A DNA stretch of 64,000 bases from Acanthaster planci (Eukaryota > Echinodermata > Asteroidea > Valvatida > Acanthasteridae), in NCBI RefSeq assembly GCF_001949145.1, contig NW_019091490.1, forward strand, positions 1,351,938 through 1,415,937, given 5' to 3'. Within the stretch, counting starts at the first letter, position 1, and each line of letters starts with the position of its first letter. The notes below the pieces were generated by a model, which was not told where the DNA came from, did not search any database, and was given only the letters and a program-made list of their open reading frames with translations. Made by a program: the position numbers and the translations under genes. Below are positions 12,001 through 21,900 of the stretch, piece by piece.

Positions 12001-14288
12001 NNNNNAAGGGACTTGTGACTGGACTTGTGACTGGACTTGTGAAGGGACTTATGACTGGACTTATGACTGGACTTGTGAAGGGACTTATGACTGAACTTTT
12101 ATAAAGGGATTTGTGCTTTATTAATCAAATCTTCAAGTTAATCTCTACAAATTCTGATTTAAACAGTGACCAACTTCAAATGTGAGTTTTTGGAAAGATT
12201 ATTTTTACACTGTAAAGTACATGTGCTGTAAGTTTTGTCTATTTGTGGAAATGGTCATAAAATACTGTATTGTCCAGTTTACACATTCAGTGTCAGTAGG
12301 CAGTCTGTTTACTGCAACGCACATGCACCTCTAGATCAGCAACAGCAAGTAAGATAACATAAAAAAAAGCATGCCAACCTACAAATGCTCTCTTTAACCA
12401 CTTGCTGCCAGGTGGTTTGAAAAATGCCGTGCACATAATTGGGACTTTTTCAAGATTTTCAGTTTTCAAAATTCTTCAAAAATTCATCATTTCAATTAAT
12501 GGACCTTTAAACCCCCATGAATTACTGTCTGGTGGCCACTCTAGTCTGGCAGACAAAATCTATTGATGCCCGAGTATTTCAGCCAGGCCTGCAGCTTTGT
12601 AAAAAGAGCCCAGATTGTGTGGTGTTATGTAACTTTCTTTTGTTCATGAACCTGGCACAGTGCACTGCTGACCTCTTTTCAATAGGGGCCAGATTAGCGT
12701 GCAGCGGTGCTGTGTGGCTCATCGCCGCGGTGGGGGAGTGCTTTTGTCCCCGGAGGTAATCCGCTCGCACTAAATGCCCCAAACCGTGGACTACTGTTTC
12801 AAAACAAGGCTGGATTATCTCCACTATTGAGAGTGAAAAAATGTCGGTAATGCCCGGCAGCCTGGTCTTTTGTTACAAATACCGCCTTTGTTACAAGGCC
12901 CAGTTCCCTTTGTCCAATTTCCGAGACCCCGGCCACGCGTATAAACACATGGTGCCCGAAACCGGGCTCCCCGGCAGGAAGTGGTTAAAACCAGGTAGGC
13001 TACAGTATAAACACCACTCGTTGACATTACGGGTTTAAAGGGTTGCCATCTGCATGCACCTTTATTGGGGGGGGGGCACACTGAATAGTAAAGCTAGAGA
13101 ATTAAACAACAGAAAACTTGGAAGCCTGTGAAAATTAGCTGAAAGGATCATCTTTTGTCAAAAACGAAAAAGGGAAGAAAAATCAAAGCTTAACAGGCAG
13201 GTTACACGTGGACAACACTTAAAACAGCGACTGTACAGTCGGTCACAACGTTTGGGAGATTTCTTAATAACTCCAGCCTGGTTTTTGGCACGATTGGCCC
13301 CATGTTTGTTCCCAAATGGCTTACCTTGTCGGGGCTCAGTAGCGTCCAGGAGAACTGCCAAGCGTGCTGGGACCGCTGGGCCACCAGCAGCCAACGCTGG
13401 GCCGTGTCCTTGACCCCTGGGTGGGGGTCATAGTACAGCTGGTGGATGGCCTGCAACATGTCAAAGGTCAGAGATCAGGGCCCCCCAAAAGGTTTGTTTC
13501 TGGTCACCCGACCCAATCCCCCAGAAATCACAATAAACCAAATTCTTTTAAATTAAAAATATTATAACAAATGCAAACTTACTACCTCCATGTACATGTA
13601 CATGGTGAACACCAGACTCCAATTTTCGGTACACCGTTCTGCATGTTTATTCATAATTCATTCATTCATTTTCAAGCTGGCTAGCTAGCTTGAAAAAAGG
13701 ATCAATCTTACATGTACATGTACAAACATGCTCTTTTTACCCATAACCATATGCTTTCCACATGTACCGGTACTTGTAAATAAAGATTCGTGAACATAAA
13801 ATGCATACAAGTTGAGATTACAAAATAAATTTACGATTACGGACTACCAGTGTTATGAAACTGAAATTCTTTCGACAAAAGTACTCAAAAAGTGTTCAGC
13901 CAACAACTCTCTCTCGGTATAAACTGAATTTCAACAACAAAAGAGCCTGAAGTCTTACATGTACATTTATTTTGTAATCTTACATCATCCACAACACCCA
14001 CATTTCCTAGCTTTGTTCACACATCTCATTGCACAAGTTGAATATTTAGCGGTAAGCTTGGAACTGGTATTTAGGAGGTCCAACTACACCACCATGCTCA
14101 CTACATGTAGCTTATAAGATGTTTAAATTAAATTGCTATTAAGCAGAATGGGAACGCTTAGTCTACTTGCAAACACAGCACTATTCCCTATCCATTCCGA
14201 AACGTACGTAACTTGTGCATACCTTTTCGATATTTTCCACATTGACGTCAAGTGAGGAATCACTCCTAGATTGTGACGATGACGCCAT
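1..14288 (-). CDS. IPO13: Importin-13, 5' 13 coding exons (gene runs off the left edge)
   Basis: This is the span of a beta-karyopherin of the importin-13 family. In animals it is a HEAT-repeat receptor that imports cargo such as UBC9 and the MAGO-Y14 pair and exports eIF1A under RanGTP control. Thirteen exons were assembled by eye: each has AG acceptor and GT donor dinucleotides, phases match at every junction, and the sum is 1281 nt (427 codons) with no stop. Diagnostic stretches in order are VENIEK, HQLYYDP, FSWTLLSPDK, QYFGASALH, IVLTRLCVA, LLELLTVLPEE, LKCFSSWVQL, GICRLAVSLGEN, LPGHYPVDET and EEKEHFRCYRQDIGDTL. From memory of human IPO13 (about 960 residues) this is roughly the N-terminal 45 percent, covering the Ran-binding HEAT repeats. 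TNPO3 was considered, but its N-terminus fits much worse. Remaining exons must lie left of position 1. All introns carry repeats and none carries another gene I can support. Confidence 0.95.
506..555 (-). CDS. IPO13: IPO13 coding exon 13 (last in window)
   Basis: Fifty bases, two completing Glu plus 16 codons, acceptor CTCTGCAG and donor GTGAGT. It encodes EKEHFRCYRQDIGDTL, matching DEKEQFRIYRVDISDTL of vertebrates. It ends in phase 0. I searched 1-505 on this strand for the next family segment (MYVYEML-like) and did not find it, so the next exon is outside the window. Confidence 0.93.
631..886. repeat. Foldback element, about 53-bp inverted arms, in IPO13 intron 12
   Basis: The arm at 631-683 is matched in reverse complement by 837-886. 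Both contain GGGTCATTCC, then GAAGTTCGGGCACAGTTTGT, and end in TTGTTACATC, with a few mismatches. The loop is about 150 bp. This is the form of a MITE or other palindromic non-autonomous DNA element. No target-site duplication was recognised. Confidence 0.75.
1594..1732 (-). CDS. IPO13: IPO13 coding exon 12
   Basis: Forty-six codons plus one base, acceptor CAACCGTCAG and donor GTCGGG. It encodes DDIVSSDQEEFREYVRVFA, PVYMHLVEVMLTKVQYP and PDEEYSTWNA. The donor is a poor match to consensus, but the phase fits exon 13 (G plus AA gives Glu) and the family sequence continues EEKEHF without a gap. Confidence 0.94.
2631..2711 (-). CDS. IPO13: IPO13 coding exon 11
   Basis: Twenty-seven codons, phase 0 at both ends, acceptor TGTTCAG and donor GTAACC. 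It encodes GFTALPGHYPVDETISN and ends FGFWYILQ. A second AG ten bases downstream would break the frame, so the upstream acceptor is chosen. The vertebrate match is GIPGHYPVNET and FWYTLQ. Confidence 0.95.
3220..3508 (+). repeat. 12-bp minisatellite, array A, in IPO13 intron 10
   Basis: Tandem copies of a 12-bp unit close to CTGGTCTTGTGT, with variants such as CTGGTCTTGTGA, run for about 290 bp and decay toward the right end (GTGAATAATTTC). The unit length is a multiple of three and lacks stops, so it gives long artefactual open frames on both strands. Confidence 0.93.
4033..4230 (+). repeat. Interspersed repeat family R1, copy 1
   Basis: It shares a series of blocks with 34737-34961 in the same order and orientation: TTTCAAAATGG, AGGGGTGA, AAATATCTTCAAAA, AAGAAAATGAAA and CTATGGCAG. 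Identity is patchy. There is no coding capacity and I cannot assign a class. It lies in IPO13 intron 10, just before exon 10. Confidence 0.6.
4315..4434 (-). CDS. IPO13: IPO13 coding exon 10
   Basis: Forty codons, phase 0 at both ends, acceptor CTTGGTCAG and donor GTGAGT. It encodes DVVQGICRLAVSLGENNSK and then a Glu/Asp-rich helix ending FTNLII. The GICRxAVxLGEN motif is strongly conserved in importin-13. Confidence 0.96.
4660..4700 (-). repeat. Possible tRNA-derived SINE fragment
   Basis: On the minus strand 4673-4684 reads GGTTCGAATCCC, an exact Pol III B-box. A convincing A-box was not seen at the right distance, so this is at most a partial or decayed SINE or tRNA relic. Confidence 0.4.
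5367..5451 (-). CDS. IPO13: IPO13 coding exon 9
   Basis: One base completing Lys plus 28 codons, acceptor TGGTTGCAG and donor GTAAGC. It encodes YPTSIRKVIKQVLQLQDHL and ASAVRDKDM, matching the vertebrate LLKLIPLVLGLQEQLRQAV segment in spacing. Confidence 0.93.
5877..6096 (-). CDS. IPO13: IPO13 coding exon 8 (largest, 220 bp)
   Basis: Two bases, 72 codons and two bases. The acceptor is preceded by CTCCCCCAG and the donor is GTGAGT. It encodes LPLIKTLLGQQDSPDAVRL, then LQALKCFSSWVQLNVPLPD, and LFDLCIDSLISVVCQPVAY. The CFSSWVQL motif is a signature of the family. The exon is clearly more GC-rich than its flanking introns. Confidence 0.96.
6635..6707 (-). CDS. IPO13: IPO13 coding exon 7
   Basis: Twenty-four codons plus one base, acceptor CCTTCAG and donor GTAACA. 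It encodes FHTAPLPQSRRGTVRHELE and continues NGLQH. The final G combines with TC of the next exon to give Val. The vertebrate counterpart is FQTSRLPQYRKGLVR. This is one of the more diverged exons, but phase and position leave little doubt. Confidence 0.9.
7339..7392 (-). CDS. IPO13: IPO13 coding exon 6 (54 bp)
   Basis: Eighteen codons, phase 0 at both ends, acceptor TTCTGCAG and donor GTAATG. It encodes ATHRCTALLELLTVLPEE, nearly identical to the vertebrate LALLELLTVLPEE segment. Confidence 0.94.
7851..7949 (-). CDS. IPO13: IPO13 coding exon 5
   Basis: Thirty-three codons, phase 0 at both ends, acceptor TAATGCAG and donor GTAAGT. It encodes LSSFALNTMPEVWPDAV, then KGIIDTFQQTDIPQLD. The MPxxWPxAV motif corresponds to the MPDAWPCAV of vertebrate importin-13. 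Confidence 0.95.
8940..9060 (+). repeat. Interspersed repeat family R2, copy 1
   Basis: About 120 bp match, in reverse complement, 16788-16906. Shared blocks include ATCTGCCCCGAGCTGAAGTG, then AAAGACCATACATGC, and the shared end TAAATTAGTTA. It is dispersed and non-coding. Confidence 0.8.
9167..9364. mobile_element. Nearly perfect palindromic MITE, TTAA ends, in IPO13 intron 4
   Basis: Arms of about 80 bp are almost identical in reverse complement. They begin TTAATTATATATAACAGG, continue GTTTGCCCTTACCCAACG and end near TCCGAGAGCTTGC, with a short centre at about 9250-9285. Both ends are TTAA, the target-site duplication of piggyBac-type elements, although TTAA here is also part of the palindrome. 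Very few mismatches suggest recent insertion or gene conversion between arms. There is no coding capacity. Confidence 0.9.
9490..9570 (-). repeat. Probable tRNA-derived SINE
   Basis: On the minus strand 9521-9531 reads GGTTCGATTCC (B-box). About 30 bp upstream is AAGGTACAGTGC, a plausible A-box. The segment lacks a cloverleaf I can draw, so it is called SINE-like rather than a tRNA gene. Confidence 0.5.
9672..9780 (-). CDS. IPO13: IPO13 coding exon 4
   Basis: One base completing Trp plus 36 codons. The acceptor is GCAAACAG and the donor GTAAGT. Residues include AEMHPEQYDILRTQLFRQI, followed by GTGARIVLTRLCVA, the RanGTP-binding part of the N-terminal arch in this family. It ends in phase 0 and joins exon 5 as CVA-LSSFAL. 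Confidence 0.95.
10946..11004 (-). CDS. IPO13: IPO13 coding exon 3 (59 bp)
   Basis: Short exon of 19 codons plus TG. It encodes ATEVQYFGASALHTKISRY and then the first two bases of a Trp codon completed by the next exon. The acceptor is TTTCTTTCAG and the donor GTATGA. It is only 59 bp and gives no open reading frame of note, so gene finders may miss it; the QYFGASALHxKISRYW family motif identifies it. The 2.3 kb intron on its upstream side holds the 24-bp minisatellite and the 160-N gap. Confidence 0.95.
11671..11845 (+). repeat. 24-bp minisatellite, array B left part, in IPO13 intron 2
   Basis: Repeats of a 24-bp unit built from two 12-mers, ACTGGACTTGTG and AAGGGACTTGTG. The unit is clearly related to array A (shared GG-CTTGTG core). 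The array runs into a gap of unknown sequence at 11846. Confidence 0.93.
11846..12005. other. Assembly gap (160 N) inside array B
   Basis: The gap is flanked on both sides by the same 24-bp minisatellite, so the true array length is unknown and the gap size may be an estimate. Exon 3 and exon 2 of IPO13 are both accounted for, so no expected exon is lost here. Confidence 0.99.
12006..12105 (+). repeat. 24-bp minisatellite, array B right part
   Basis: It continues the ACTGGACTTGTG and AAGGGACTTGTG units in the same orientation as the left part, then decays at about 12100. Confidence 0.9.
12394..12988. repeat. 595-bp segment bounded by 16-bp inverted repeats
   Basis: TTAACCACTTGCTGCC at the left is matched by GGCAGGAAGTGGTTAA at 12973-12988 with one mismatch. 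The interior is non-coding and partly GC-rich. This could be a non-autonomous DNA transposon in IPO13 intron 2, but the arms are short. Confidence 0.4.
13325..13450 (-). CDS. IPO13: IPO13 coding exon 2
   Basis: Forty-two codons, phase 0 at both ends, acceptor TGTTGCAG and donor GTAAGC. It encodes the first HEAT helices, with AIHQLYYDP, RWLLVAQ and AWQFSWTLLSPDK. This is the stretch that separates importin-13 from transportin-3. The preceding intron (13451-14222) contains TACATGTACATG tracts and no other signal. Confidence 0.96.
14223..14288 (-). CDS. IPO13: IPO13 coding exon 1 (initiator)
   Basis: Twenty-two codons start at the ATG on the minus strand (14288 down). A serine-rich leader (MASSSQSRSDSS) runs into the family motif NVENIEK. 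The donor is GTATGC and the exon ends in phase 0. This ATG is chosen because it is the start in frame with the VENxEK motif that precedes the first HEAT helix in the family, and the leader length is close to that of known importin-13 proteins. Confidence 0.93.
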
Positions 14289-16590
14289 AACCTATCAACG
14301 TGGGTGCCCCCGGGGAACAATGATGCTGGCCTTCCGTCACTGACAGTCAAAAGGGCTTGTCCCTTTGCCGCTGCTTAGAGTTCACAGACGTCTGCTGGGA
14401 AAGTTCCTTCTTCGCCACACAAGCTTCCTCTGCACTTCATGAAAACAAAAATGTTTCAAGGAGACGAATCAATAAAACGTCTAGCTACACAAATTGTCTT
14501 TGCTCGTTGGGAAAATCCTTTTGGAGGGGAAAGTACCAGATGCTGCAGTCTCCAGTGTGATTCCAAGTTAATACTTTTCTGTCTCCTCAACAAGTTAGTG
14601 AGTTGATCGGCAATGCTTGTACAGACAGACAAAGGCCATTTGCTTGAAGTGCGGTCAGTTTCGGGGAATGTGTAAGACTGTATTAAGATAACACACTTTT
14701 GGTTCCCCTCCAAACCTGACCGTCAAACGCACACAACAGCTGGATACATGCTCAGGCAAGCTGCGAAGCCTACAAAATGACTGACGAGAGGAGCTGTCTG
14801 GCCCTAAAAGAAGGAGCAGCGCGCCTCGGGGAGGAAAGCTAACTGCTGCAGACTCAGCCATTGACGTTTAGGAAAAGGTGTATCCAATGTCTTGAAGAAC
14901 AGTTCTGGAAGCCGAGGACCTCGGAGGACTTCTCGGGGCCAAGGGTTCAGAGATTAACGGTACAAATAGGCTAATGGTACCGTTGGGGAGTGGGGGCAGG
15001 GGGGCTTGGAGCTGTTCTGACACATGTCTGAGATGTCTGCCCAACATGCTGAACGGTGCCAGGAACACAAATAGAGCATCCCCAATGTTTTCTACTCAAA
15101 TACATCATGGAGTCGGGAAAAAAAATAGACAAGAGGAGAAAAAAAAGAGACAGAGGGGGAAAAAAAAAGAGAATAAGTAATCAAGAACAGCAAATGAGAG
15201 TGGAGAAAAGCCAGGACTTCAAGATCCAGATTTTTGAATGAGTTTGTTGGCAAACCAGTTTATCTTTGGAAGTTTTGCTCAGCTTGGTCACAGAGTCGTT
15301 TTTTATTTCTGGACACAAATCCATGCTAAGAAAGACGGAATAAGTGTACTCGTTTGGCTTCTCATTATTTCCGTGTGATTTAATCTCTGAATCCTTATAG
15401 CTGACTGTAATTTTCAATTTCCAACTGATGTACACGTAGGTTTGGAGCGGCGCCCTGCCTCATGATTTGCTTGACAAATGGACAGCACACAAACCTTTAA
15501 AATGTTGAACAAAAAAAACACCTTTTTTTTTTTAATTGAGGAAAAACAAGACTGCATGGCAGACTTGCAGAAACTTGTCTGCAGACGTTAAACAATTGAA
15601 AACAACACTAGACGAGACACAGGTAAAAGTTTGACGACACAGGTAACTCCCTTCTGAGGGAGGAAACTGGCATGGCACGCCAGAATAAATTACTGCCAAA
15701 AAGGCAAGTCATCCCCACGGCCGAGTGCCTTGGGGGGGGGTGCAAGTCTGTAACCCTCAGGACGGCCCCTGTTGACAGTCAAAGTGACTACGGGGAGAGG
15801 GAACTGAGCCAGGTGAAGAAAAGCTGTCACTTCCTATCCGACGAGCCCCGTCATATCCTTGCATCTGAGAGGGAGCCGTGCTGCCCCGAGAAGCCCCAGC
15901 CGAGTGCGAAATCACTTGGCTGTGGCTGAAAAAATAGCACAGGCAGCTATGGAGGCTGTTGGCTTGCAGCTTGGTACATTTCCCATATAACACATGCATT
16001 ATTTTGCAGCCACAGCCCGGGGCTAGGGCTACCCACACGGGCATTGGGACAGAGGAACAAGCAGTTAAGGGTAATTGGGTTTCTCTCCACCTTGTGCTGC
16101 ATGAGAAAATCATGAAAGCTCACACAGTAAGCTATTACATGTACATGTAAATTAAAGCTGTGCCTAATATTCAAATATTAAGATATTAAATCAATTATAA
16201 AATATATCTGAATACTACTTTCAATATCAAATACATGTGTATTAAATCAATGAAATAAAAGAGGAAAAAACTCAACTGCTTGCAAAGCAGTTACGTGGGC
16301 TTCTTTTGTTAAGAAGTCCACCACGCCTGCATGGGTGTACACACATGTATGTGTAACTTTAAGCACAAAAGTTGGAACCAAACACAGACTTGTCGTGGTG
16401 AAATGTCTTGGTCCCACCCTACGGGTATGTTCACTGGCGCGCTGGTGGGTAGTAAAAACAATATGAGGACTGATTTGTCATCATATTTCTACTGCAAAAA
16501 AAACAACAACCCAATTTCCAGCTCCTTGCAGTTGAATGTAGGCTAACATTAAACTCATGAATTATTCATGAATTTAGGGTGGGATGGCAT

Positions 16591-16725
16591 TGTGTGGACT
16601 CGCACACGTCCACCCAATGTTTTCCCCTCTCTGAAAAACAGTTTCAGAGGCATTTTGGGGTCAAGGTTATCTGTGGCAAAATGAAGAGGAACAGTCCATG
16701 AAATCATCATCAAAAATGTAGCTCT
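16591..16725 (+). repeat. Interspersed repeat family R3, copy 1
   Basis: It matches 39752-39888 in the same orientation. Shared blocks include TGTGGACT, CACACGTCCAC, TTTTCCCCT or TTTCCCCTT, CTCTGAAAAA, AGAGGCATTTTGGG and AAGAGGA. Non-coding; class unknown. Confidence 0.75.
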
Positions 16726-16787
16726 GAGGAGTTATCTTAGTTGGAGAAAAAACACAGGAGAACAAAGGAATGTCCACACTGTCTGCC

Positions 16788-16906
16788 TAACTAATTTATT
16801 CTGGCATGTATGGTCTTTGTATACAAGCAAAACGCGTGCAAGAACCCGCTTATAACCTGTCTTTCTTTCGCCAATTGGGGGTGCACTTCAGCTCGGGGCA
16901 GATAGG
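16788..16906 (-). repeat. Interspersed repeat family R2, copy 2 (opposite orientation)
   Basis: This is the reverse-complement partner of 8940-9060, with the same start and end points, which suggests a discrete element rather than a chance match. It lies in the interval between IPO13 and ZNG1. Confidence 0.8.
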
Positions 16907-17764
16907 GAGTCATAATGTTTAACATTCGACCGGGCAGGGATGCTGGGATATAGACTGGTTTCCTTTCCCTTTGAAGTCTCCAGCTGTCTGGCACCAGTCA
17001 AGCTGGGAAACTCTTTCCTTGCGTACAGGCTACACGTAGAATTCCAGTAACAAACAAGATGTTTTGGGGTCATTTCGAAATCCTTATTTTCCCTGATTGT
17101 TATTTGTTTTGTCTGGGATCCTACTCTTATAACAGATTTTGTTTTTTTGGTTTTCATTTATTGGCTCTAAGGATTTTTTAGAGGGAAGCACCGGTGAAGT
17201 CCGAGTTAAACGTCCGAGTTCTTCTGACATATCATGGCAGATGTATAAATGTACCTGTGCCCGATAAAACCCACGCCTTAAATCATCCTGCATCACAAAT
17301 CACGTTCAAAAATGGACCAAGAGACCCAATGTTTACATTGAATTCATACAAACCTAAAATAAAAAGTACATCTGCAAACTTTAAATTTGTAGATTTCAAA
17401 CGCTGCGCTGAACATTGCAACAGTGGTCCAATGTGCTAACTACAAGCACACGTGCTTGCTCGGTTCTTAAGTGGAATTTAATGTTGTGCGTACATACTGG
17501 CATCATCTCGTGACCAACAAAGCTACATGTATGTATGTAGGCCTATGTAGGCCATGTATATTTGGAAAGAGTTCCATACACCCTGACCGAGCTATATATG
17601 CAAGCACATGTATGAAGCCAAACCACAGTTCACAACCATGCACAATGCATGACATCTAGATGCTCAACCAACCATAAAAACTTCACGTGTGAAATTAGGC
17701 TCCTATAACATTCGGGCTTTATTTTCCTTTAAAAACAAAACCTCCCTGCCCACAATTTCGACCT

Positions 17765-17826
17765 GAGATTCGAACCCACACCCCATGCATCACAAACCAT
17801 TATGCTGTAACCGCTTGACTACCGCA
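17765..17826 (-). repeat. tRNA-derived SINE head
   Basis: On the minus strand the A-box-like TAGTCAAGCGGTTA (17821-17808) is followed about 30 bp on by the B-box GGTTCGAATC (17776-17767). Both Pol III internal promoter boxes are good. The folding of a functional tRNA is not evident, so a SINE or tRNA pseudogene is the better reading. Confidence 0.6.
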
Positions 17827-18908
17827 ATTCACACAGGTTGATGGTGTTTTTACTGTTGATATACGGATGAACGGCTGCAACGTGAGTCTAATACACATTG
17901 GGCATGTGCAATACAAACACAACCACCGTGGCTTGGCTTCATTTTATGGTTGCATATATCTCCCCTGATCCACATCACTTGACACCCTGTGCACATGCTT
18001 CAGTTTTTTCCCTGCTAAGTTGACTTTTTACTTAAAAAACATGTCATCGCTTTCTGATGGCTGCATACGTGATACACTGTATGACTCCATGCACTGCAGG
18101 GTGGTGTTCTTGTAATTGGGACTCTTTCCTGGTTTCCTGCCAATTTACCAACTACTGAACTAGGCCTATGCGGCACGTCGATACAGCAACATGGTTTGAA
18201 AGAAAGGAGGCTGACGTGGTGAACGTGTACCTCCATGACCCCATTAGTACTAGTCCAGTTCTTACTTCATGTGGGCCTAGCTACACATGTACACTTTAAT
18301 TGAATTCTACCCACAGTACCCGGTAATACGGGCATGCATATTAGGATTGTTACATTATGGGCCTATTATTTTAAGACAGCCAGGTTTTCATTTGAAGTTA
18401 GAACTAAAAGTAACACCGTACGTCATATTTTACAAACTTACGTGTTTAGCAATGATCGAACAGAAATATCCTTCACTTTCTGAGGTAAGCGACGGAACGA
18501 TGATACTACAAACCACTTCTGTTTTCTTTCAAAGTGAAGCTCCCTCCTAAACTCAATTCAAGTGATCGACGTCAACTTGACTGCGGGCAACAAAAAGATT
18601 TCACCGGTCTCTGTAAAGGGCGCTCTCAAGAGTTCACCCTTTCTTGATAAGCCATAGCCCCTTACCCTGGCCCGGAGGAAGCGGCTAGATCTGCCTCCTA
18701 TAGTCAAGTGCGATATCCCAGCTTCAGCCAGAATGTTATTATCAAGTGTCCCGGACGGTGTTGGGCATGGCAGTGCTTAAGAAAACTAGAGATGTTTAGG
18801 ATTGAAAGGGATAGTTTTAGGAAATGAAAAGATAACAGGAAATCCAGGAGAAGGAAAATTTAGAAAAATGTTTAAAGTTAATGAAAATAATTATTTAAAA
18901 TGAGGTCA

Positions 18909-18986
18909 CATTGGGTCCAAACGAAAAATTAGGCCTTTTGGGACCTACATTGGGTCCAAACAAAAAATTAGGCCTTTTGGGACCTT
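18909..18986 (+). repeat. Two tandem 39-bp copies
   Basis: Units 18909-18947 and 18948-18986 both begin CATTGGGTCCAAAC and end TTAGGCCTTTTGGGACCT plus one base, differing at about two positions. A simple recent tandem duplication. Confidence 0.95.
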
Positions 18987-21900
18987 TGTGGAGGGGACAA
19001 AAATGGGGAAGGGCAAAATTTATGTAACCTTTTTATATGGACTTTCCAAGGAGTGAGGACACCTTCTGGGAACTTTTGAACGTTTTAAAAGGGAAAAAGA
19101 AATGAATTGAAATGAACGAACCCGAAATCACCCTTTTTCTCTTAAAAAAAGACAAAATTTTGTAAAACTCTTTTTTGTGTCTTTTGGGGGTCTTGACCCT
19201 GATATGTACCTATCTGCCCTATGTTTCACGCAGTAAAGACTGATCCATCTTTTTTCTTAATCTGTGCCGGAAATTGGGGAATTGAGAAAAGAGGGGGGTG
19301 ACTTGCCCAGCTATGGAAATTTGAAAGTAGTGGAGAGGGTGACATCATATGACTCTATATAGAGGGCGATGTTCATGATATTTATGTACCGGTACATCAG
19401 TAATATGTATTCAGATCAGAAGGGCATATTTATGGATTATTAAATTTTTTCCCCTTTTTCAAAATCCGCTTTGATTTATTTGCTCACCACAAAAAGTGGG
19501 GGGTGATTCAAAAGTCCACCCCCCTCAAAAAGTGGGAGGGAGGGATGTATACCGCCCATATCCCCAGAATTCATGTCAGGTAGTTGTTGGACAGTTTAAG
19601 ACCGTTTGGTCCCTGGCAAATATTTTGGGGCCCTTATCTGCTGCTTACAGTATCGCGCCGATGATGATTCGTGATCGTCGTGAATATTCTATTGCATGGT
19701 ACTCGAATTTCTTATATTTCTGTCCTTTTGAAAGGCCTCAAATCTTCCACTGAAAACATTTCCCGCTCTCTTAATTCGTCTTTGTTGGCACACAAACACG
19801 TAAGACGGTCTGGTTCTCGATTAAGGTCCGATTATAGAAAGTTTCAACCATCTTTTCCCCATAAATAAGATCTACCCCTTAACCCTAAAACCGGGGCTTT
19901 TGGGCCCATCTCACAGCCGGGGTGGACGCCGCCCCCTCCCCCCGAATTCAGCTGTGCCAGGTTTCGATTTTTTAAAAAACTTAGCACGCGTGTAATGACA
20001 CTCCTTATCATTACATTTGTGTATTTTTTTGTTTCGGTCATTTGTTAGAAGGCTACAGCGTGCCAGCCTCAATTAACGTGGCCGCGCGTACAGTGGAAGT
20101 AAAATGTATACATTTTTGGCTGACCTGTGTCGGGAAAAAATGTGCGCAGTGTAAGAACGGTTTGTTCGATTTTCACAAAATTAGTGTAAAAATGACCACA
20201 AAGAGTTACTCTAAACACTTCTAAAGGCTGGACTCCTGAAAGAAATTTACTGTGGCGATATAGGAAAAACTGTCTGTCCCCGCCGCTCTTTTGAGAATAC
20301 ACGATGGATCTCTATAGAATCCTTAGGACGGGTCTAATTTGCGGGGGACCAAACGTGTGTTCGGGGAGGGGATATTTAGGGGACATTTTCATGTAACCTT
20401 GTCTACCCTTTATGAGGTAGCTTCTGTGGGCTTTTCATTACGCTTAGTGGAGAAATGAAAGTTAAACATCAATCCACCCGTTAGAGTTCTTCACCATCGT
20501 AGAAAATAGAAGCAAGCGATGAAAGCGACGCGCTCTATCATTGCTGGACTGCCTTATTGGCCGAGTCTGATGTTGGCGAGGCACATGCAACCCGGCTCGG
20601 CTTGAGATTGTTCTTTCGTTACAGCACGACCGAGTCATCTCAACCGTGGTTGGCATATTCCTATAGGCAACAACTGGATATAGAATCTGACGAAGGCTGA
20701 TCCCTCCCCCAGAATTTTTTTTCTACAGCTCCGGCCCGTATTCATACTGCGCCCGTCGATTGTCAATTTCTTCTTTGTGTCTTAAAAACAAAGAGGTCAA
20801 GGACAGGACTCAAACTTTCCTTTCCTCACCTTCTCGACCAAATTAAAGCGGGTAACAAGTCCCAAAACGTCTCAAAGACGCAGGAAATGCCCCATCGGAA
20901 ATGTTTAAACACTATGGCTCCCTCAGAACTCCTCCCTCGAGACAGGGCTCAGGAATCGGGATCCGCCCTTGTACCAGCGCACTTAGATATGCCTTTGTAA
21001 TAGTTGTTACCTCCAACTGTGGCATAGCTGCGGTAGACAGTTAACATGACTGTCTTGTGTACACAACTGGCTTTGTCTGCAGTGAGCTTTCTTTATCAAC
21101 TGGGAATACGTCCACAGCCATGACAGTACCGAGTCCCAGCTTTATTCTAAATTTAATTCAGCCCCCTTCCTTCTACCTCACGTCCGATCCGGTGGCGCCC
21201 TCGATCAGCCTGTACCGGTACGGTGTGGATGGAATAATTTCAACTAAAGAGGGCGCCCTAATGTTTTCCTCGCGTCCTAATATCCGATCCTCAACACGTA
21301 CGCTTGCATTCGCACTCGTAGTGAAGATCTGAATCTCTGTGTTGTAACGACGGTAAGTGTCTCACCGCCGCTGTATTCAGGTTGCCTGTTTGTATTATAT
21401 TGTAAGCATTCAAGTTGTTATCACGAACATGATCAAAAGTGCTTTTCATTTTCCAAAGGGAGAAACAGTTTTTTGACCAAAACATCATTCATGCCGTTTG
21501 CCCCACGTGTGTGGCACGGACTCTCACTCCCCGATCCATCCTTAACCACACAGATACGCAATTTCTTGTCGGCGTACTGAACATTTTCGGCGCACCCACT
21601 TATCATCGTGGGCGCAATTTCTTTTGCGCACGAACATGATTCTTGACCTTTCCGCTTTCTAAAAACCATTTATTGAATGATTTCACTCACGATATTCAGA
21701 TATTTTCCAGTCTTTTTGCCTTTACCCATTCAATCTAACGGGCTCGCTCTCACAGTCGAGTCGCCATCTTTGAAATAAGGTCGGTGAACATTACGTCACT
21801 TGACCCCCCCTCATCGTCTCGATGGCTGTTCCATGTCAAGACATTTAAACTGCTGCCAAAGTTTTTGAAGAGCCCATTGGCACATGTAGTATCTTATCGC

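Noticed and set aside
11539-12018. 159-codon open frame
   Set aside because: It runs through the array B minisatellite and the N gap; the coding appearance is artefactual.
13590-13725. TACATGTACATG tracts as specific regulatory sites
   Set aside because: The same palindromic word recurs across the window and is common in marine invertebrate genomes, so it is treated as simple sequence.
17765-17826. Functional tRNA gene
   Set aside because: Good A and B boxes, but no acceptor stem or anticodon arm that I can pair, so SINE or pseudogene.
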